Assembly: GCA_903870185.1 (NCBI GenBank) | Contig: CAIQCE010000027.1 | Span: 1-8,131 of the forward strand | DNA length: 8,131 nucleotides | From: an uncultured Gammaproteobacteria bacterium | GTDB lineage: Bacteria > Pseudomonadota > Gammaproteobacteria > Coxiellales > Coxiellaceae | Direction of reading: 5' to 3' | Shown: piece by piece, positions 5,634 to 8,131 of the stretch | Layout: the number at the start of each line of letters is the position of its first letter | Position numbering within the stretch: the stretch's first letter is position 1 | Program-made: the position numbers and the translations under genes | The notes under the pieces: generated by a model | Database searches by the model: none | What the model saw: only the letters and a program-made list of their open reading frames with translations | Told to the model about the DNA's origin: nothing

Positions 5634-6389
5634 ATGAACCAAGATCCTGACAAAATGACTGATTTTGGGTACAAACAAGTACCCCTCCATACTAAAGCCC
5701 AAAAAGTGGCTGAGGTCTTCCACTCGGTCGCCCCTAAATATGACTTGATGAATGATTTGATGTCTTTTGGTGTCCATAGACTCTGGAAACGCTTTGCTGT
5801 CCGCTCCTTAGGACTGAGGCCTGGCCATCGAGTTTTAGACTTAGCCGGAGGCACAGGAGACCTCAGCATCTTAATCAGCCCAATCGTAGCTGAAACTGGC
5901 TCAGTCATACTAGCTGACATTAATGCCGAAATGTTGAAAGTGGGGCGTGATCGATTACTAGACCGAGGCCTTCTTCACAATATCAATTGTGCTCAAGTCA
6001 ATGCTGAGCAACTACCTTTTGAATCCAACTACTTCGATAGAATTATCATCGCCTTTGGTCTTCGCAATGTGACAGATAAAGCCGCTGCACTAAGATCGAT
6101 GTACCGCGTACTAAAACCGGGAGGCCGACTCGTAATCCTAGAATTCTCCAAGCCAAAATTAGAACTATTGAAATCGCTATATGATACTTACTCTTTTAAA
6201 CTGCTTCCTAAGATTGGAAAAGCCATCGCGAATGATGAACAAAGCTACCAATATTTAGCTGAATCCATCCGCATGCATCCCGATCAAGAAGCCTTACTCA
6301 AAATGATGCAAGAAGCTGAACTTGAGAATTGTGATTACCATAATCTGAGCGGTGGAATTGTTGCATTACATCGAGGTTTCAAATTTTGA
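5634..6389 (+). CDS. ubiE: Ubiquinone/menaquinone C-methyltransferase UbiE
   Basis: SAM-dependent class I methyltransferase that C-methylates the 2-polyprenyl-6-methoxybenzoquinol intermediate of ubiquinone, and demethylmenaquinol where menaquinone is made. At 251 residues it has the same length as the E. coli enzyme. It shows VFHSVAPKYDLMNDLMSFGVHRLWKRF (signature 1 region, 28-54), the SAM-binding motif I VLDLAGGTGDL (67-77), the acidic LADIN (93-97), FGLRNVTD (141-148), and RSMYRVLKPGGRLVILEFSKP (signature 2 region), and it ends IVALHRGFKF as in relatives. The start at 5634 puts TDFGY at residues 9-13, as THFGF is in E. coli; an in-frame ATG at 5655 would remove the N-terminal 7 residues. 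There is no purine-rich ribosome site in the pyrimidine-rich 5613-5633, which fits the leaderless start suggested by the promoter. The TGA overlaps the ubiJ start by 3 bases. Confidence 0.97.
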   Translation: MNQDPDKMTDFGYKQVPLHTKAQKVAEVFHSVAPKYDLMNDLMSFGVHRLWKRFAVRSLGLRPGHRVLDLAGGTGDLSILISPIVAETGSVILADINAEMLKVGRDRLLDRGLLHNINCAQVNAEQLPFESNYFDRIIIAFGLRNVTDKAAALRSMYRVLKPGGRLVILEFSKPKLELLKSLYDTYSFKLLPKIGKAIANDEQSYQYLAESIRMHPDQEALLKMMQEAELENCDYHNLSGGIVALHRGFKF

Positions 6390-6997
6390 ATACTTTTTTC
6401 TTAAGCAAAATTGAAACCATTCTCAATGGATATCTTAAATTAGATCCAGAAATTTTAGATCGCTTAAAATCTTTAGATGGAAAATCGATTCAAATTATCA
6501 TCATCGATTGGAACATACAAACGGAACTCACATTTGAATCTGGAAAAATTCATCTGAATGAACCACAAGAATCTCAATCTGATGCCATCATTAAAGGGCG
6601 CCTCGGTTCCTTACTCAAAGCGATGATCTCCCAAACTTCCTTTCACTCACCTGAAATTCAAATTACAGGCAAGATTGAAATTGTTGAAAAATTTTATAAG
6701 ATTATAAAATCCTTAGATATTGACTGGGAAGAATATCTCTCTCGATTCACAGGAGATACTATTGCACATCATTTTGGCAATGCGACTCGAAAGCTGAGCG
6801 ACTGGATTAAACACGGCACTGATCAACTCAAAGGTAGCTTTTCAGAATACGTTCATGAAGAAGCTCGCTACTTGCCCACCGAACATGAAATTGCTGATTT
6901 TTACCATAATATTTCAGCATTGCGTAATGATGTCGAACGAGCTGAACAACGCATTGATCGATTGCTGAATCAAACCCCCCCCCCCGAGGAACATTAA
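6386..6997 (+). CDS. ubiJ: Ubiquinone biosynthesis accessory factor UbiJ (SCP2 domain)
   Basis: Accessory factor of the cytosolic Ubi complex that, with UbiK, binds ubiquinone-pathway lipids. At 203 residues it is almost the E. coli length (about 201). The N-terminal two-thirds has the alternating strand pattern of an SCP2 sterol-carrier-like domain (about 10-115: GKSIQIIIIDWNIQTELTFESGKI, DAIIKGRLGSLLKAMI, EIQITGKIEIVEKF). Then come an amphipathic linker (WEEYLSRFTGDTIAHHFGN) and a C-terminal helix with coiled-coil spacing (about 172-196, LRNDVERAEQRIDRLL). The start is a TTG (6386) overlapping the ubiE stop by 4 bases (TTGA), supported by GAGG (6373-6376) 9 bases upstream. The last codons run through 11 consecutive C, encoding Thr-Pro-Pro-Pro. 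Position between ubiE and ubiB is the classical ubiEJB order. Confidence 0.9.
   Translation: MNTFFLSKIETILNGYLKLDPEILDRLKSLDGKSIQIIIIDWNIQTELTFESGKIHLNEPQESQSDAIIKGRLGSLLKAMISQTSFHSPEIQITGKIEIVEKFYKIIKSLDIDWEEYLSRFTGDTIAHHFGNATRKLSDWIKHGTDQLKGSFSEYVHEEARYLPTEHEIADFYHNISALRNDVERAEQRIDRLLNQTPPPEEH
6975..6985 (+). repeat. 11-C homopolymer at the ubiJ-ubiB junction
   Basis: Eleven C in a row, the only such tract in an otherwise AT-rich window, 10 bases before the ubiJ stop. Losing one C shifts ubiJ into the ubiB frame with no stop before the ubiB ATG (6999). Gaining one C gives a short different tail ending about 27 bases further on, inside the ubiB start. It lies directly before the ubiB Shine-Dalgarno GAGG (6986-6989). 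Confidence 0.85.
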
Positions 6998-6998
6998 G

Positions 6999-8131
6999 AT
7001 GTTTCGCCCTTTAGAATTTTTTCGGCTTATTCAGATCAATGCGATTTTGTTTCGACATGGCATGAATCGTGATCTTTTACCCAAACGCTCAAAATGGCTT
7101 CGATTAATAAGTTATACCAATCCCTGGAGCTTCAAAGAAAATCAAGAGCGCGCTAAAAATCTTAGAATTGCTTTTGAAAAACTAGGGCCTATCTTCATTA
7201 AATTTGGGCAAGCAATCTCCACTCGGCGCGATTTATTCCCTGATGATATTGTGGATGAACTTTCCAAACTTCAAGATCGAGTTCCACCTTTTCCAAGTGC
7301 AATAGCCAAGACCTTGATCGAAGAAACCTATGGAAAATCTTTAGCAGAATTATTCTCAGAATTTGATTTAGAGCCTCTTGCTTCAGCATCTGTTGCACAA
7401 GTTCATAGTGCAAAGCTTCCTTCCGGTGAAGCTGTCGTAGTCAAAATACTTCGACCTGGATTAAAGAAAATTATTTCTCGTGATATCGCGCTGCTTTATG
7501 GAGTAGCACGATTAGCCGAACGATTCTGGGCTCATGGGAAAAGGCTAAGAGCGGTAGAATTAGTTCAGGAATTTGAATCCACACTTTACGATGAATTAGA
7601 CCTCTCTCGTGAAGCTGCGAATGCTTCTTTATTAAGGCGTAATTTTGATCGATCGCCTTTACTTTATGTGCCGAAAATTTATTGGGAATATACTCGTTCT
7701 CATATTTTAATAATGGAGCGAATCTTTGGGCTTCCTATTTCTGATATTGAAACTTTCAAGCGTAAGCACGTCAATCTTCGGAAACTATCAGAAAATGGCG
7801 TAGAGATTTTTTTCACCCAAGTTTTTAGAGATAGCTTTTTTCATGCTGACATGCACCCAGGTTATATCATGGTCGATATTCAGGATCCTGAAAATCCTCG
7901 CTATCTCGGTGTCGATTTTGGAATCATGGGGACGCTTTCGCCTAAAGACCAACAATATTTAGCTGAAAATTTTATCGCCTTTTTTAATAGAGATTATCGA
8001 CAAGTCGCTCTATTGCATGTGGAATCCGGCTGGATTCCTGCTCAAACACGCATCGATCAATTTGAAGCGGCCATACGTTCCGTGTGCGAACCTATTTTCG
8101 AACGGCCTCTTAAAGATATTTCCTTTGGTCA
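6999..8131 (+). CDS. ubiB: Ubiquinone biosynthesis kinase-like protein UbiB (3' end outside window)
   Basis: Atypical protein-kinase-like ATPase (ABC1/COQ8/ADCK family), membrane-associated through C-terminal helices not seen here, and required for ubiquinone synthesis. The frame is open to the window end; 377 residues are visible of a usual length near 545. It shows the family KxGQ motif KFGQAISTRRDLFP (68-81), the Ala-rich nucleotide loop LASASVAQVHSA (127-138), the VVVK lysine (149), ELDLSREAANA (199-209), and RDSFFHADMHPG (277-288) with the putative catalytic Asp284. Next come DFG (306-308) and LAENFIAFFNRDYRQVALLHVESGW. Residue 289 is Tyr (TAT, 7863-7865) where the family has the invariant metal-binding Asn of HPGN. 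ATG 6999 starts one base after the ubiJ stop, with GAGG 9 bases upstream. Whether it is fully active with Tyr289 is uncertain. Confidence 0.95.
   Translation, partial: MFRPLEFFRLIQINAILFRHGMNRDLLPKRSKWLRLISYTNPWSFKENQERAKNLRIAFEKLGPIFIKFGQAISTRRDLFPDDIVDELSKLQDRVPPFPSAIAKTLIEETYGKSLAELFSEFDLEPLASASVAQVHSAKLPSGEAVVVKILRPGLKKIISRDIALLYGVARLAERFWAHGKRLRAVELVQEFESTLYDELDLSREAANASLLRRNFDRSPLLYVPKIYWEYTRSHILIMERIFGLPISDIETFKRKHVNLRKLSENGVEIFFTQVFRDSFFHADMHPGYIMVDIQDPENPRYLGVDFGIMGTLSPKDQQYLAENFIAFFNRDYRQVALLHVESGWIPAQTRIDQFEAAIRSVCEPIFERPLKDISFG

Noticed and set aside
6069..6074. Extra TGACAG half-site inside ubiE, and CTGTCA at 1573-1578
   Set aside because: Single half-sites within coding sequence with no partner at 5-base spacing; expected by chance.

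Overview
The window looks like chromosome from an AT-rich gammaproteobacterium. The gene order argS, FtsN-like gene, hslV-hslU, ubiE-ubiJ-ubiB, together with the protein sequences, suggests a Legionellales/Coxiellaceae-like bacterium. That placement is inferred from remembered family sequences and synteny, not from a search. All genes are on the + strand. The first (argS) and last (ubiB) run off the window edges.

Layout: (1) 1-1348 is the 3' part of argS, followed 2 bases later by a short membrane-anchored, proline-rich protein (1351-1755). It carries the FDFYTLLP linker motif of FtsN/SPOR proteins but ends before any SPOR domain. Its stop codon lies inside a small hairpin that belongs to a three-arm inverted repeat (1735-1811). 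(2) 1847-3821 is the heat-shock protease operon hslV-hslU. It is preceded by a near-perfect sigma-32 promoter (TTGAAA, 14 bases, CCCCATTT). (3) 3822-3921 holds two diverged 28-base palindromes in opposite orientation, arranged like a REP pair. (4) 3935-5527 is a type IV toxin-antitoxin module of the AbiE family: winged-helix antitoxin/repressor AbiEi and nucleotidyltransferase toxin AbiEii, overlapping by one base. Its promoter (TTGAAA, 17 bases, TATAAT) is bracketed by two copies of a 23-base operator-like palindrome with core CTGTCA-N5-TGACAG. (5) 5525-5633 is a long imperfect inverted repeat whose right end merges into a likely ubiE promoter that would give an almost leaderless mRNA. (6) 5634-8131 is the ubiquinone operon ubiE-ubiJ-ubiB, with tight or overlapping junctions.

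How the genes relate: the housekeeping backbone covers tRNA charging, protein quality control and ubiquinone synthesis. The AbiE module sits as an accessory cassette between two conserved operons, flanked by repetitive DNA on both sides, and has its own autoregulated promoter. UbiE methylates the ubiquinone precursor ring. UbiJ is a lipid-binding accessory factor and UbiB is an atypical kinase/ATPase needed for the pathway.

Most notable points: the paired AbiE operators; a Tyr in UbiB where the metal-binding Asn of HPGN is expected; an 11-C tract at the end of ubiJ where loss of one C would fuse UbiJ in frame to UbiB; the SPOR-less FtsN-like protein; and the SD-less ubiE start.
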